Source: Patescibacteria group bacterium
GTDB taxonomy: Bacteria > Patescibacteria > UBA1384 > JAMDBS01
NCBI GenBank assembly: GCA_023487325.1
Contig: JAMDBS010000139.1
Location: 1-17,796 of the forward strand
DNA: 17,796 nucleotides
Direction of reading: 5' to 3'
The position numbers and the translations under genes were made by a program. Below are positions 7,873 through 15,713 of the stretch, in pieces. A model generated the notes under the pieces. The model did no database searches and was not told the DNA's origin. It saw only the letters and a program-made list of their open reading frames with translations. Numbering within the stretch: the first letter of the stretch is position 1; each line of letters begins with the position of its first letter.

Positions 7873-9059
7873 TTTTCCTCAAGATTTATAAAATACAATC
7901 CATTATTGCTTTCAAAAAATAATCGTTTTTTATCATTAGAGACATTTAAATTAATGGCAGAAATTTTAGCATCGCTAGAATAAATATATTGTTTAGATTT
8001 TTTTGTTTTAACATTATAGATGTAAAAAACATCGGAAGCTGTGCCGCTATTTTGCGCATAAATTAAATTGTCATTATCTAACCAGGTGGTTTTAGTAAGA
8101 GCCGTTTTAATGCCTAAATCTTGTCTATTCTTGGCTTCGAGATCAGTTAAAAATAATCCGCCATTTATTTCGTAAGCAATTTTTTGCGAATCGGGAGAAA
8201 AATTGGCATCGCTAATCTGGCTAATGTCAGGTAGTTCTTTGAGGGTTTGAGTATAAGTGTCAAACAAATTGATTTTGTCAGTTAAAACAATCAATTGCTT
8301 GCCATCTAAAGATATGCGTAATTTAGGATTTCTAATCGGGCTGTCTTTAAAGTTATACACCCGCTCCATTTTTGTATTGTCGCGACTTGCTTTAATTAGG
8401 GTCGTTTCGCCGCCCGCAGGGGCAAAATAATAATAAACGTTATTGCCGTCTGGCGACCAAACTACATCACCAATACCTTCGCCCCACGGATGGATTTCTT
8501 GATGAATCAAATCATAGCGCTTAAGATCATACAAAAATGTTTGCGCATCTTTTTTATAAATAAATAATTGCCTATTTGGGGAAAATACTACATCACTAAT
8601 GTTAGAAAAAACATCAGGGGTAATAGCAGTTATTTCCGGATCAATTTGATCCAATTTACTAATTTGATAAAAAGTTTTACCGCTATTGGATAGGTAGACA
8701 AAAGACTGCTTGTCTTCGCCTAGCGTCAGAAAATCGATTTTATTTTTCGTTAGTTTTGTTGCCACCGGAGAAAGTAAAAGCTGTGGGTTAGCTGTCAGGG
8801 TCTGACTAATTTTAATATTTACTTCGTTTTTATAGCTGATATAGCCCGGTGCGCTAACAGTTAGAGAATAAGTACCGGGTTTGAGCTTTAGCGTTGTCGG
8901 GCCTTGGCTTATTATCCCGCTAATATCTACCTGGGCATTATTGGGTTCGGGATTGACTGTTAAAGTGCCTTTATAGAAAAAACTAAAAAATATCGCCGCC
9001 GATAATAGCAAAAATGCTAAAATTAATAAAATAATTTTTTTGATATCCCACTTAATCAT
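7863..9059 (-). CDS. Membrane-anchored PEGA-domain beta-propeller protein
   Basis: A 398-residue protein. A membrane anchor at about 9-28 is followed by a PEGA domain (about 31-95; GTLTVNPEPNNAQVDISG and LKLKPGTYSLTVSAPGY are characteristic), a small beta-sandwich common in surface proteins. Residues 100-398 form a TolB/WD40-like beta-propeller, with recurring blades carrying SPNRQLFIYK, SPDGNNVYYY, SLDGKQLIVL, SPDSQKIAYE and SNDKKRLFFE. The product should face outside the cytoplasmic membrane and bind protein or glycan partners; no catalytic residues are seen. It lies 21 bp after the other propeller gene, and a TGGTATAAT sequence just upstream may add a local promoter. The stop codon sits in heptanucleotide array B. 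Confidence 0.85.
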   Translation of the reverse strand: MIKWDIKKIILLILAFLLLSAAIFFSFFYKGTLTVNPEPNNAQVDISGIISQGPTTLKLKPGTYSLTVSAPGYISYKNEVNIKISQTLTANPQLLLSPVATKLTKNKIDFLTLGEDKQSFVYLSNSGKTFYQISKLDQIDPEITAITPDVFSNISDVVFSPNRQLFIYKKDAQTFLYDLKRYDLIHQEIHPWGEGIGDVVWSPDGNNVYYYFAPAGGETTLIKASRDNTKMERVYNFKDSPIRNPKLRISLDGKQLIVLTDKINLFDTYTQTLKELPDISQISDANFSPDSQKIAYEINGGLFLTDLEAKNRQDLGIKTALTKTTWLDNDNLIYAQNSGTASDVFYIYNVKTKKSKQYIYSSDAKISAINLNVSNDKKRLFFESNNGLYFINLEEKTS

Positions 9060-9068
9060 TGTGATGTT

Positions 9069-9077
9069 ATTATACCA
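9069..9077 (-). promoter_or_regulatory. Candidate extended -10 promoter before the PEGA gene
   Basis: Minus-strand TGGTATAAT matches the extended -10 consensus TGnTATAAT and ends 9 bases before the ATG at 9059, so a transcript would be almost leaderless. No good -35 is present at 16-18 bp. The match could be chance in AT-rich DNA. Confidence 0.35.
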
Positions 9078-9080
9078 TAT

Positions 9081-10163
9081 TTATTGGTTATTTATTGCCA
9101 ATTTATACAAGTTATTATTGTAAACAAAATAAAGCAATTTACTATTTTCATCGAAGAATAAATAATCTGGTTGATTACCAAAAGTAGCTAACTCAATTGT
9201 TTTTTTCTGGTTTAAATCAAATTTAAAAAATTTATTGTCCGAATAATAATATAAATTATTTTGCGAATCAAAAGAAATATTTTTTAAATCAGTGCTTATG
9301 CCGAGATCAATGAATTGCTTTTGCTGATCGGCCAAATTAATGATTCCCGCGGTTTCTCTTTTTTCGGCCGTATTGACAGTTTTGACCAGCAAATAATTTT
9401 TGTCTTTAAGAAATTTAGCGTCCGAAATATCAATTTTTGTCACAATAGCTTCGGGAACACCGTTGTCGACATTGACTTTGTTCATTGAAATAGGCTGATT
9501 ATTGTTGGCTGGTTTGTTCCAGAAGGCGATATTTTTGTCATCAAGCCACTCTAATTTATAATCGCCAGAGCCAAGATCGACAACATTTTTCCAGTTGCTG
9601 CCGTCGGGGTTAGCAATACTTAGGGAGCCAATTTTTTGGTCTGAAGGCAAAAATTGATAGGCAATTTGTGTGCCATTAAGCGACCACGCCACAGTTTTAA
9701 TCGATGTAGAAAGGGGTGTTAGCTTATTTTTGTTAAAATCGTACAGCCAAAAAGTTTTTGCTCCGTCTGTTATGCCTGGTTGAATAAACATACTGCCATA
9801 TTTTTCAAAAATATATTGATTATATAACACTTCTAGAAGAGCTTTGTCCTGTTGGGGCGACCAATAGATACTTTGCGGGGCATCAAACTTATCGGATATT
9901 TTTTCGTTCTTTAGGTTTGCTAGTTCGAGTTTGTAAAAATGATATTGGGAGTCTTTATTGGAAAAATAAAACATATATTTACCGTCACTGGAAATTACAG
10001 GACTAAAAATATCGGCTTGATAGATTTGGCTAATATTGGCAGAGGCGCTAGTGTTTGTATTGTTGTTATTTTTCTTAAAACAGCGTGAGAAAATAAATGC
10101 GCCGGCAATTATTAAGATAAAAATTATCAATAAGATTGTGTTGCGATTAAAATATTTTTTCAT
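9081..10163 (-). CDS. Membrane-anchored beta-propeller protein
   Basis: A 360-residue protein with an N-terminal membrane helix (about 9-26; basic start, then LLIIFILIIAGAFIF), an Asn/Ser/Thr-rich linker (about 32-46) and a beta-propeller (about 48-360). The blades carry SSDGKYMFYFSNKD, SPQQDKALLEV, SLNGTQIAYQF and similar strands of the TolB/WD40-like type. The layout matches the following PEGA protein but without the PEGA domain, suggesting an old duplication or a paired scaffold. The start is 2 bp from the stop of the hydrolase gene, so the two are probably translationally coupled. No enzyme motif is seen. A role as an envelope scaffold for the secretion apparatus is inferred from position. 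Confidence 0.8.
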   Translation of the reverse strand: MKKYFNRNTILLIIFILIIAGAFIFSRCFKKNNNNTNTSASANISQIYQADIFSPVISSDGKYMFYFSNKDSQYHFYKLELANLKNEKISDKFDAPQSIYWSPQQDKALLEVLYNQYIFEKYGSMFIQPGITDGAKTFWLYDFNKNKLTPLSTSIKTVAWSLNGTQIAYQFLPSDQKIGSLSIANPDGSNWKNVVDLGSGDYKLEWLDDKNIAFWNKPANNNQPISMNKVNVDNGVPEAIVTKIDISDAKFLKDKNYLLVKTVNTAEKRETAGIINLADQQKQFIDLGISTDLKNISFDSQNNLYYYSDNKFFKFDLNQKKTIELATFGNQPDYLFFDENSKLLYFVYNNNLYKLAINNQ

Positions 10164-10165
10164 AA

Positions 10166-11290
10166 TTATTGACCTAATTTACTTACGGAATTTTGGCGAA
10201 TAATGTCTCCATAACCTATAAAATCCCATCGGCAATCTGATTCTGGTGTTTGCCCGCATAGATATCCGTCAAGCTTGGCCGCTTCGGCATGAGTCATGAC
10301 ATGATCAGCATCGATCGGAATGCTGTAGGTTTTAGAAAGATCCGCTATTAATTGATAAAGAGTATCCATCTGGGTTTTAGTAATAGGATCGCTAGCGCAA
10401 TTTGTGCCATAAATATCTTTATAGCATTCTAAGCTAGCACCAGCCATTGCATCGACAGCAACGCCAATTGCTCCGGTATTTCTTTGGCTAGTGTGGTCTT
10501 TTAAGTCGGTTGGCTCGCCGCTTTGGAGGAGTTTTCCTTCCCCGTTAATGTTAAAATGATAGTGATCGGAGGCAGAGCTGTAACTACCCCCCGACCAATG
10601 AATATAGATATGAGTTAGTTTGCTTTGGTTTTGTAATTCCGGACAGGTCGCCAACAGCTCTTGGAAGAAATTTGTTACTCCCGTAACCCAATTTTTATTT
10701 AAATTTTTTGGGTCATTGGCGGCGCCGATCGGGGCAAATACGCCACCGATAGCGGCTATGGTCGTAAGATTTTTGTCAAAATACCCCGAGCGAAGATACG
10801 AAGCTTGGTGGTTTATTGCCAGATCGGCAGTTGAAAATCTTTTCCATCCCGTAAAGTCATTGTTGTCAGTTAATCCATAATAATTATAACCGCCGTCGAG
10901 CGCTATCCCGTTGGTTCCCAACGAACTTTCCTGCCGTCCGATCGCTATCATTAATCCGGGATTGACATTATATTGTTTGCCCGCGTTGGCAAACACTAAG
11001 CCTTTGTCTAATAAGTACGAATTAGGAGCAACTTTTTTGATATAAGAATTAAGGCAATTTGCTACAGCTGTTGGATCGGGAGCATATTGCAGGCTTTGGG
11101 CCGAGCTATCCCCACTTAAGTCCGCACTCGCTGTATTTGTTCCCCCGCCTAAAACTTTGTCAAAGGTATAATATTTTTTTATCATTCCCGGGATAGCAAT
11201 GGCGGCAATAATTAAGCCGACAACCAAAAAAAAGGCAACAATAGCCAGCAAAATTATCGCGATAAAACCACGGGAATTATTTTGCGCCAT
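10166..11290 (-). CDS. Peptidoglycan hydrolase: glucosaminidase plus amidase
   Basis: A 374-residue membrane-anchored cell-wall enzyme. A membrane helix (about 8-36) is followed by a lysozyme-like glucosaminidase or transglycosylase domain (about 75-216; IGRQESSLG with probable catalytic E121, then GGYNYYGLTD and the WVTGVTNFFQELLATCP C-terminal helix). A zinc amidase/PGRP-like domain follows (about 223-366; THIYIHWSGG with H231, then DADHVMTHAEAAKLDGY with H330 and H334, and CRWDFIG with D356). These residues fit N-acetylmuramoyl-L-alanine amidase ligands. Both glycan and peptide bonds could be cut, opening the wall for the apparatus: the job VirB1 does in classical systems, done here by a bifunctional enzyme. 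The start is 1 bp after the VirB4 stop, a tight operon junction. Confidence 0.87.
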   Translation of the reverse strand: MAQNNSRGFIAIILLAIVAFFLVVGLIIAAIAIPGMIKKYYTFDKVLGGGTNTASADLSGDSSAQSLQYAPDPTAVANCLNSYIKKVAPNSYLLDKGLVFANAGKQYNVNPGLMIAIGRQESSLGTNGIALDGGYNYYGLTDNNDFTGWKRFSTADLAINHQASYLRSGYFDKNLTTIAAIGGVFAPIGAANDPKNLNKNWVTGVTNFFQELLATCPELQNQSKLTHIYIHWSGGSYSSASDHYHFNINGEGKLLQSGEPTDLKDHTSQRNTGAIGVAVDAMAGASLECYKDIYGTNCASDPITKTQMDTLYQLIADLSKTYSIPIDADHVMTHAEAAKLDGYLCGQTPESDCRWDFIGYGDIIRQNSVSKLGQ

Positions 11291-11291
11291 A

Positions 11292-13124
11292 TTATTCTTT
11301 TTGCATTTTTGCTTTACGTTGTTCTAAAAGCTGCTGCGGATTGGTGGTAATTAATTGATCTTCGATATAAGAAGCAACGACTTTTATTGCCACATGATTT
11401 TGGCCGGCAAAAAACAGCCCTTCGCCCTGCTCGCCTTCCAGCAGTAAATATTTTTCTCCTTCGGTCAGGTTAAATACTTCGGCGACTTTATCGATAGAGG
11501 CCGTTGATTGTTTAAGCAGAAGTTGTAAAGAAGCATTGGTAATTAGCGGCTTGCCGTATTGATTATTTAGAAAATCTTCCACATCTTGGGAAATGACAGT
11601 TAGGCCCATAAAATATTTTCGGCCGCGTTTGGCCAGGCCATAGATAAATTTTGCCGAATCCTCATGCTGCATTAAAATCCAGGCTTCGTCGACAATAACA
11701 ATTCTTTTTCGCATTTCGTAGCGTATTTTGCTCCAGACATAGTTTAAGACCATGTACATACCAATCGGCCTGAGCTGTTCTTCTAAATCGCGAATAGAGA
11801 AAACCACAAAACCTTTGTCTAAATCAAAATTAGTCGGCCGATTGAATAATCCCGAAAAAGTACCTTCGGTGTATTTGGAAAGTCGCTTAACGATATTTTC
11901 GGCGCCCGTCATATTATTTAAAACATTTTGTAAATCCTTCATCAGCGGTGGCGGATTTTTGTGTGTTTCTGGATCTGAGGTTATGTCCTTGAGCGCATAT
12001 GTTTCAAACAAAGCTTTGTCTAAAAGCCCGTCTTCTTCGGGAGAAATGCCACTGAGCATCAATCCCAACAGGCCTTTGACATTGACAATAGCTTCGCGCA
12101 AAATATCTTCGCCCGTCTCGCCTTCTTTTTTTGGCGGCAAATCGAAAGGATTGATTTGTTTGTCCGATGATAAACTCATCGACATCCAGCTACCGCCGAC
12201 AGATTCGCAAAGCTGGCGGTATTCATTTTCCGGATCAATCACGATTAAGTCTGTGCCAAACATCAGATATCTTAAGGCTTCTAACTTGACAGCATAAGAC
12301 TTGCCTGAGCCCGACTTGCCAAACACTACAGAATTGGCGTTTTCCAATGAAAAACGATCAAATAAAATTAAAGAATTATTGTGGCGATTTAGGCCATATA
12401 AAATACCTTCATTGGTGCTTAGGGTTGAGGAAGTAAAAGGAAAGGTGGTGGAAAGTGAGCCGGTGTCGAGATTTCGGGTGATATTTAGCTCGTCGTTACA
12501 AAGCGGCAGGGACGAATTAAAGCCTTGCTCCATTTGTAAAAATGATTGCTTGGTGTAAACCAGCATGCCGCCTAAAGTGGATTCCAGCTGTTTGGTAATA
12601 GAATTTAGCTCATCAACATTTTGGCCGTAAATAGTAAAATAAAGCGCATATTGAAATAAACGCACCTCGCCTTTTTGCAAAACATCTCTAAGTCCCTCGA
12701 TGTCGGAAATAGCGGTTTCAAGCTCGGGATTTCTCACTAAGCCTTTTTCTCTCTCGATGGTCTGTGAAGACTCTAATTGCCCAACTTTTCTCTTTAATTG
12801 ATTCATCACATCTTTGGTTAAAACTGGATGGATAAACATTGAAATATCGGCCGTAATGTCGTAATTGATTAAGGCGGAGAGCCAGTTAGTTTGCAGGTAT
12901 CGTGGATAAGTGTAGACAAAAAGAGTTTTGATGTAAAAATTACCCAATCGTAAAAAATTCGGATTAACCACAAAAGATGCCGGCGCGATAATATCCAAAA
13001 GATTGGCCATGCCTTTTTTGAAAATTTCTTCGGCTTGTTTTCTGCTGATAGCCGATTGCGGCGCTGATGGTTGCGGTACTACCGGCTTGCTGGTTTGAAT
13101 TTTTTGATCATTTTCGTTAGGCAT
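11292..13124 (-). CDS. virB4: VirB4-family type IV secretion ATPase
   Basis: A 610-residue ATPase that powers pilus assembly and substrate transfer at the cytoplasmic face of the membrane. Residues 30-240 form the N-terminal CagE/TrbE/VirB-type region. The RecA-like motor follows, with Walker A GKSGSGKS at 269-276 (K275), LIVIDPENEY at 293-302, Walker B IVIVDEAW at 475-482 (D479, E480), the conserved AKRGRKYFMG (498-507, possible arginine finger) and the ISQD glutamine motif (511-514). All key residues are present, so it should be active. It is shorter than proteobacterial VirB4 (about 800 residues), and a separate TraC-like protein lies just upstream. ATG start with AGGA 7 bases upstream. 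VirD4 is excluded by the VirB4-type N-terminus and motif spacing. Confidence 0.92.
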   Translation of the reverse strand: MPNENDQKIQTSKPVVPQPSAPQSAISRKQAEEIFKKGMANLLDIIAPASFVVNPNFLRLGNFYIKTLFVYTYPRYLQTNWLSALINYDITADISMFIHPVLTKDVMNQLKRKVGQLESSQTIEREKGLVRNPELETAISDIEGLRDVLQKGEVRLFQYALYFTIYGQNVDELNSITKQLESTLGGMLVYTKQSFLQMEQGFNSSLPLCNDELNITRNLDTGSLSTTFPFTSSTLSTNEGILYGLNRHNNSLILFDRFSLENANSVVFGKSGSGKSYAVKLEALRYLMFGTDLIVIDPENEYRQLCESVGGSWMSMSLSSDKQINPFDLPPKKEGETGEDILREAIVNVKGLLGLMLSGISPEEDGLLDKALFETYALKDITSDPETHKNPPPLMKDLQNVLNNMTGAENIVKRLSKYTEGTFSGLFNRPTNFDLDKGFVVFSIRDLEEQLRPIGMYMVLNYVWSKIRYEMRKRIVIVDEAWILMQHEDSAKFIYGLAKRGRKYFMGLTVISQDVEDFLNNQYGKPLITNASLQLLLKQSTASIDKVAEVFNLTEGEKYLLLEGEQGEGLFFAGQNHVAIKVVASYIEDQLITTNPQQLLEQRKAKMQKE

Positions 13125-13144
13125 TATTTTTCCTGTGAATTTAA

Positions 13145-13190
13145 ACTAGCTTCTATCAACTAACAACTAGCGTCTATCGTCTAACGACTA
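13145..13190 (-). repeat. Heptanucleotide array C, the most regular copy
   Basis: On the minus strand, six perfect 7-base units follow one another: TAGTCGT, TAGACGA, TAGACGC, TAGTTGT, TAGTTGA, TAGAAGC, then TAGTTTA. The array starts one base after the TAA stop of the TraC-like gene and runs toward the VirB4 ribosome site. Confidence 0.85.
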
Positions 13191-13191
13191 T

Positions 13192-13854
13192 TTACACAAT
13201 CGGTTTTTCTAATTCCTGGATTTCCGTTAATTTTTCCTTGTCCCCCTCTTCGGGATTGTAAGTTGAATACATTAATTCAGCTATTTGCTGAGTATTTAAA
13301 ATAGCGGCTTTTACTCCGATAGCTGACAACCCGTTTGTTATAACCGAAGCGCGTTGATTTAGTTCTTCTTTAAAACGCTTAAATTCATTGTCGGAAATAT
13401 TCACTTTAGAAATTTTAGTTGGATTAAATATCCTATCAAATAATCCGCGTTTTTGAATATTGGGCGGCGAATAAGGAATAACAATAAAAAATTTTTTATC
13501 CATAATATTAGCAACCGAAACCAATCGCTTAATAAACCCGGTATAATCCTGAATTTGCAATTGAATTAGTTCATTGGTTTCCTGTTCGCCAGCTTCATTT
13601 AACTTAGCTACATAGCTATCCAGATCTAGTCGTCGCGACTGCATTACTATTTGTATCGGGAAAGCCAAGGAATTTAAAAAACTTTGATAATTGGCAATAA
13701 TAGCATTTTGTTCTTCCTCGGATTTAAGGGCAAAATTAATAGAAGAGGCCATCAAAATCATTCTTAAGCCTCCGGATTTTAAAATCATTACGCCTTCTTT
13801 TATCCCGGCAATATCGATATATTCTTGAGTGCTTTGTACGGTACTTTTTGCCAA
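13192..13854 (-). CDS. TraC-like / VirB4 N-terminal-domain protein
   Basis: A 220-residue protein resembling the short TraC-like proteins encoded directly before VirB4 in many CPR clusters. Residues 8-80 (STQEYIDIAGIKEGVMILKS, then SFLNSLAFPIQIVMQSRRLD) match the start of the VirB4/TraC N-terminal domain. Residues 95-130 are helical and end in the strand KKFFIVIPYSPP. There is no Walker motif, so it is not an ATPase. It probably packs against VirB4, so a function usually fused to the motor is here a separate chain. The start is TTG at 13852-13854, supported by GGGAGGGG 2-4 bases upstream; the next Met (residue 23) lies inside the conserved strand. A gap of 67 bp to virB4 holds array C. Confidence 0.75.
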   Translation of the reverse strand: MAKSTVQSTQEYIDIAGIKEGVMILKSGGLRMILMASSINFALKSEEEQNAIIANYQSFLNSLAFPIQIVMQSRRLDLDSYVAKLNEAGEQETNELIQLQIQDYTGFIKRLVSVANIMDKKFFIVIPYSPPNIQKRGLFDRIFNPTKISKVNISDNEFKRFKEELNQRASVITNGLSAIGVKAAILNTQQIAELMYSTYNPEEGDKEKLTEIQELEKPIV

Positions 13855-13876
13855 ATCCCCTCCCTATTATTAATTA

Positions 13877-13954
13877 ATTTCTAATGTCTAATTTCTAATT
13901 TTTATTTAATTTTTAAAATTATAATTTATATAGAAATTAAAAATTGAAAATTAA
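13877..13954 (-). repeat. AT-rich element, copy 1, with heptad edge
   Basis: About 78 bp, closely similar to 14532-14617. On the plus strand both start with TTTCTAATGTCTAATT, pass through ATTTAATTTTTAAA and ATTATAATTTATATA, and end in AAATTAAAAATT-type sequence. The ends are roughly inverted, so a long AT hairpin is possible. The minus strand contains a TATAAT (13918-13923) that may act as a promoter for the TraC-like gene. Confidence 0.7.
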
Positions 13955-14000
13955 TCCAAACCAGCCTCTCTAAACCGACAACTCTATCCAAGCCAGCCTC
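13954..14000. repeat. Short direct repeat between prgI-like and traC-like genes
   Basis: ATCCAAACCAGCCTC (13954-13968) and ATCCAAGCCAGCCTC (13986-14000) match at 14 of 15 bases, 32 bp apart. On the minus strand each copy contains GAGGCTGG. No open frame accompanies them. Purpose unknown; it may be a remnant of a duplicated leader. Confidence 0.5.
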
Positions 14001-14010
14001 CTTGAACTAA

Positions 14011-14036
14011 AAACTATCGTCTAGCGTCTAACATCT
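14011..14036 (-). repeat. Heptanucleotide array D
   Basis: Minus-strand units AGATGT, TAGACGC, TAGACGA, TAGTTTT, TAG. It begins about 6 bases after the stop (TAA at 14042-14044) of the PrgI-like gene. Confidence 0.75.
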
Positions 14037-14041
14037 GTATC

Positions 14042-14512
14042 TTACTTCTGTTCTATATTAACTTTCACTCCCTTGGTCGGTTTAATATGGTCATTGGAAA
14101 TTCCGGCCCAACCACGGGTATCTATTACTTGCGATAATTTTTCCAATTCTGATTTTTCTACTTTTTTGTGAGCCGGAGTTTTTAAGGCTTGAGTAGGTTG
14201 AGTGGCCTGAGTAGTAGGCAATTCTTCTAGCGTTGTACTTTTGTTCCATATTCTGGTTTTGGGCCTAGTAATATAAAAAATTAGAGAAACCACAAATTTA
14301 GAAAATGGCTGATCCTGGATTTTAACAAAACATAAGGCCAATGCCAAGAGCGCGACGGGAATGCCGGCAAAAATGATCATGGCAGTGTTGCCTGCTTTGA
14401 TAGTGGAATACAAAAATACGCCACCGATGACTAAATAGATAAACTGCAAAAGTGTCAGCGGCCCAATTATTTTATCCTCCATGTCGATGTTCTGAGGCAC
14501 CTTAAATTGCAC
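14042..14512 (-). CDS. PrgI-family T4SS inner-membrane protein (VirB3-like)
   Basis: A 156-residue protein of the PrgI type found beside VirB4 in Gram-positive and CPR conjugation-like clusters, corresponding to VirB3. The family start is clear: FKVPQNIDMEDKIIGPLT (3-20), then two membrane helices (about 21-39 and 43-63), then the short basic segment ITRPKTRIWN (81-90). A Thr/Gln/Pro linker and a polar tail to residue 156 extend beyond the usual core and are probably cytoplasmic. The start is GTG at 14510-14512, chosen because AGGAG lies 5 bases upstream and the family motif begins at once. It is the first gene of the T4SS-like cluster, preceded by a candidate extended -10 promoter at 14627-14635. 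Confidence 0.85.
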   Translation of the reverse strand: MQFKVPQNIDMEDKIIGPLTLLQFIYLVIGGVFLYSTIKAGNTAMIIFAGIPVALLALALCFVKIQDQPFSKFVVSLIFYITRPKTRIWNKSTTLEELPTTQATQPTQALKTPAHKKVEKSELEKLSQVIDTRGWAGISNDHIKPTKGVKVNIEQK

Positions 14513-14531
14513 TATTACTCCTATAAATGAT

Positions 14532-14617
14532 AATTTCTAATGTCTAATTCCTAATTTCTATTTAATTTTTAAACATTATAATTTATATAAAAATTTAAAA
14601 TTAGAAATTAAAAATTA
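14532..14617 (-). repeat. AT-rich element, copy 2, with heptad edge
   Basis: Second copy of the AT-rich element at 13877-13954. Its heptad edge is more regular (plus strand TTTCTAA, TGTCTAA, TTCCTAA, TTTCTA at 14533-14560). It lies in the untranslated leader of the PrgI-like gene and, like copy 1, carries a minus-strand TATAAT (14575-14580). Confidence 0.7.
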
Positions 14618-14626
14618 TTCAACATC

Positions 14627-14635
14627 ATTATATCA
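14627..14635 (-). promoter_or_regulatory. Candidate extended -10 promoter of the T4SS-like operon
   Basis: Minus-strand TGATATAAT is an exact TGnTATAAT match. It lies directly after the terminator of the upstream gene and about 115 bp before the GTG start of the PrgI-like gene, the expected place for the operon promoter. No strong -35 is present. The predicted start near 14620 leaves a leader of about 108 bases containing AT-rich copy 2. Confidence 0.5.
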
Positions 14636-14650
14636 TAATTGTGAGTTTTT

Positions 14651-14683
14651 AGAAAAACAAAAACCCCGCCGTGTAGGCGGGGG
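14651..14683 (-). terminator. Intrinsic terminator of the two-TM gene
   Basis: Minus strand: CCCCGCC (minus-strand arm 14682-14676), 5-base loop, GGCGGGG (14670-14664), then TTTTTGTTTTTCT. A perfect 7-bp GC stem with a T-rich tail, 24 bases after the stop codon of the gene ending at 14707. It separates that gene from the T4SS-like cluster. Confidence 0.9.
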
Positions 14684-14706
14684 CGATTTACGATTTTAAT
14701 AGTTAG

Positions 14707-15645
14707 TCAGGCGGTTGATGGCGATCTGCGCGTTAGAAGAAATCGAGGACGCCGACCTGTTTTAATCGGATGGATTTTAGGAGGTTTCTTAAGTAATTCC
14801 AAAGTTTGCTGTTGTTGGGCAACTAAATCCGTCAAAGACATTCCGGATTTACTTTCTTTTTCCAGTTGTTCCGCCGGGTATGTGGGTTCGGACGTAGTTT
14901 GTAACTCAGCCGCAACTGGCAGAACCTCTTTGCTAGAGGGATGTTCAAACCATCGCTTTATTTCTTCGATTTTTTCGTCTTTTTCGGCCATATTCTTATC
15001 GAAGATCCTTTCGGCAATCCACTTTCTTAAAAACTTTTTGTTTGTTTTTGTTAATAAAGTTTCCCTCAGTTTTCGCCAGTAAATACTGCCGCCAAAGTTA
15101 CCGCAGCATTTTATCCTTCGTCCGAGAAAGCGGCAATATTTAAATATTCTGTAAGCCCTTTTGTCGTTTCTTGCATCGCTGTCCATAGGTGTCACTGATT
15201 TATTCTCCTCCAGAGTTTGTTTCATGCCGTCTGTAAGGAGGAAAGAAATAACAATTAACGAGGCAATCAAAACGGACCCGAGAAAAAGCACAAGGGCGAG
15301 TTTAGTTTTATCGGGCATTGGTTTAGCCGCGATCATAGCTGTGAATTTTGTGTCGGTTTTGAGGAGATTGGCAATGTACTTGGACGGCGTGAGTTTGCCG
15401 GACTTAAACAGCTGATCAATGTTGACCAGATGCATTTTGAGGCCGAGTCGGCGCGCATTGTTTTTCACACGCGCTTCCATTGTGCGCAATCCGGAGATAG
15501 TAATGACCTTTGTTTTTCTGTTTTCACGAAACTCAACGAGACGGAGAGGGTCGGTCAGCTGAGTTTGCTGGCTCATGCCCATAACCCAGAACCCCCAGAA
15601 CAATACCTGGAGAATCACGATCCCCATGAGTGTTTTGCGCAGCAT
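14707..15645 (-). CDS. Two-TM protein of unknown function
   Basis: A 312-residue protein, not recognised. The frame stays open back to an ATG at 15723, but that codon overlaps the promoter. The ATG at 15643-15645 has AGGAG 10 bases upstream and is the better start. Membrane helices lie at about 6-24 and 115-137. The loop between them (25-114) is basic and contains VITISGLRTMEARV and IDQLFKSGKLTPSKYIANLL; it is probably extracytoplasmic. The tail (138-312) is cytoplasmic, very basic, with CRFLGRRIKCC (171-181), a helical Lys/Glu region (200-235) and a basic C-terminus. It is the only gene here ending in TGA, and by eye its G+C is higher than its neighbours'; it also has its own promoter and terminator. 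Recent acquisition is possible. Function unknown. Confidence 0.7.
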   Translation of the reverse strand: MLRKTLMGIVILQVLFWGFWVMGMSQQTQLTDPLRLVEFRENRKTKVITISGLRTMEARVKNNARRLGLKMHLVNIDQLFKSGKLTPSKYIANLLKTDTKFTAMIAAKPMPDKTKLALVLFLGSVLIASLIVISFLLTDGMKQTLEENKSVTPMDSDARNDKRAYRIFKYCRFLGRRIKCCGNFGGSIYWRKLRETLLTKTNKKFLRKWIAERIFDKNMAEKDEKIEEIKRWFEHPSSKEVLPVAAELQTTSEPTYPAEQLEKESKSGMSLTDLVAQQQQTLELLKKPPKIHPIKTGRRPRFLLTRRSPSTA

Positions 15646-15713
15646 TTCGCTCACGCTCCTTTTCTTGAAGTTATATAAATTTGAAATGAGCTCTTTCCCC
15701 TGAGAATGAAACA

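Noticed and set aside
11752..12558. Two plus-strand open frames opposite virB4
   Set aside because: They mirror the conserved ATPase region; virB4 has all its motifs on the minus strand.
784..14036. CRISPR array
   Set aside because: The repeated unit is only 7 bases, with no spacers of constant length and no cas genes.
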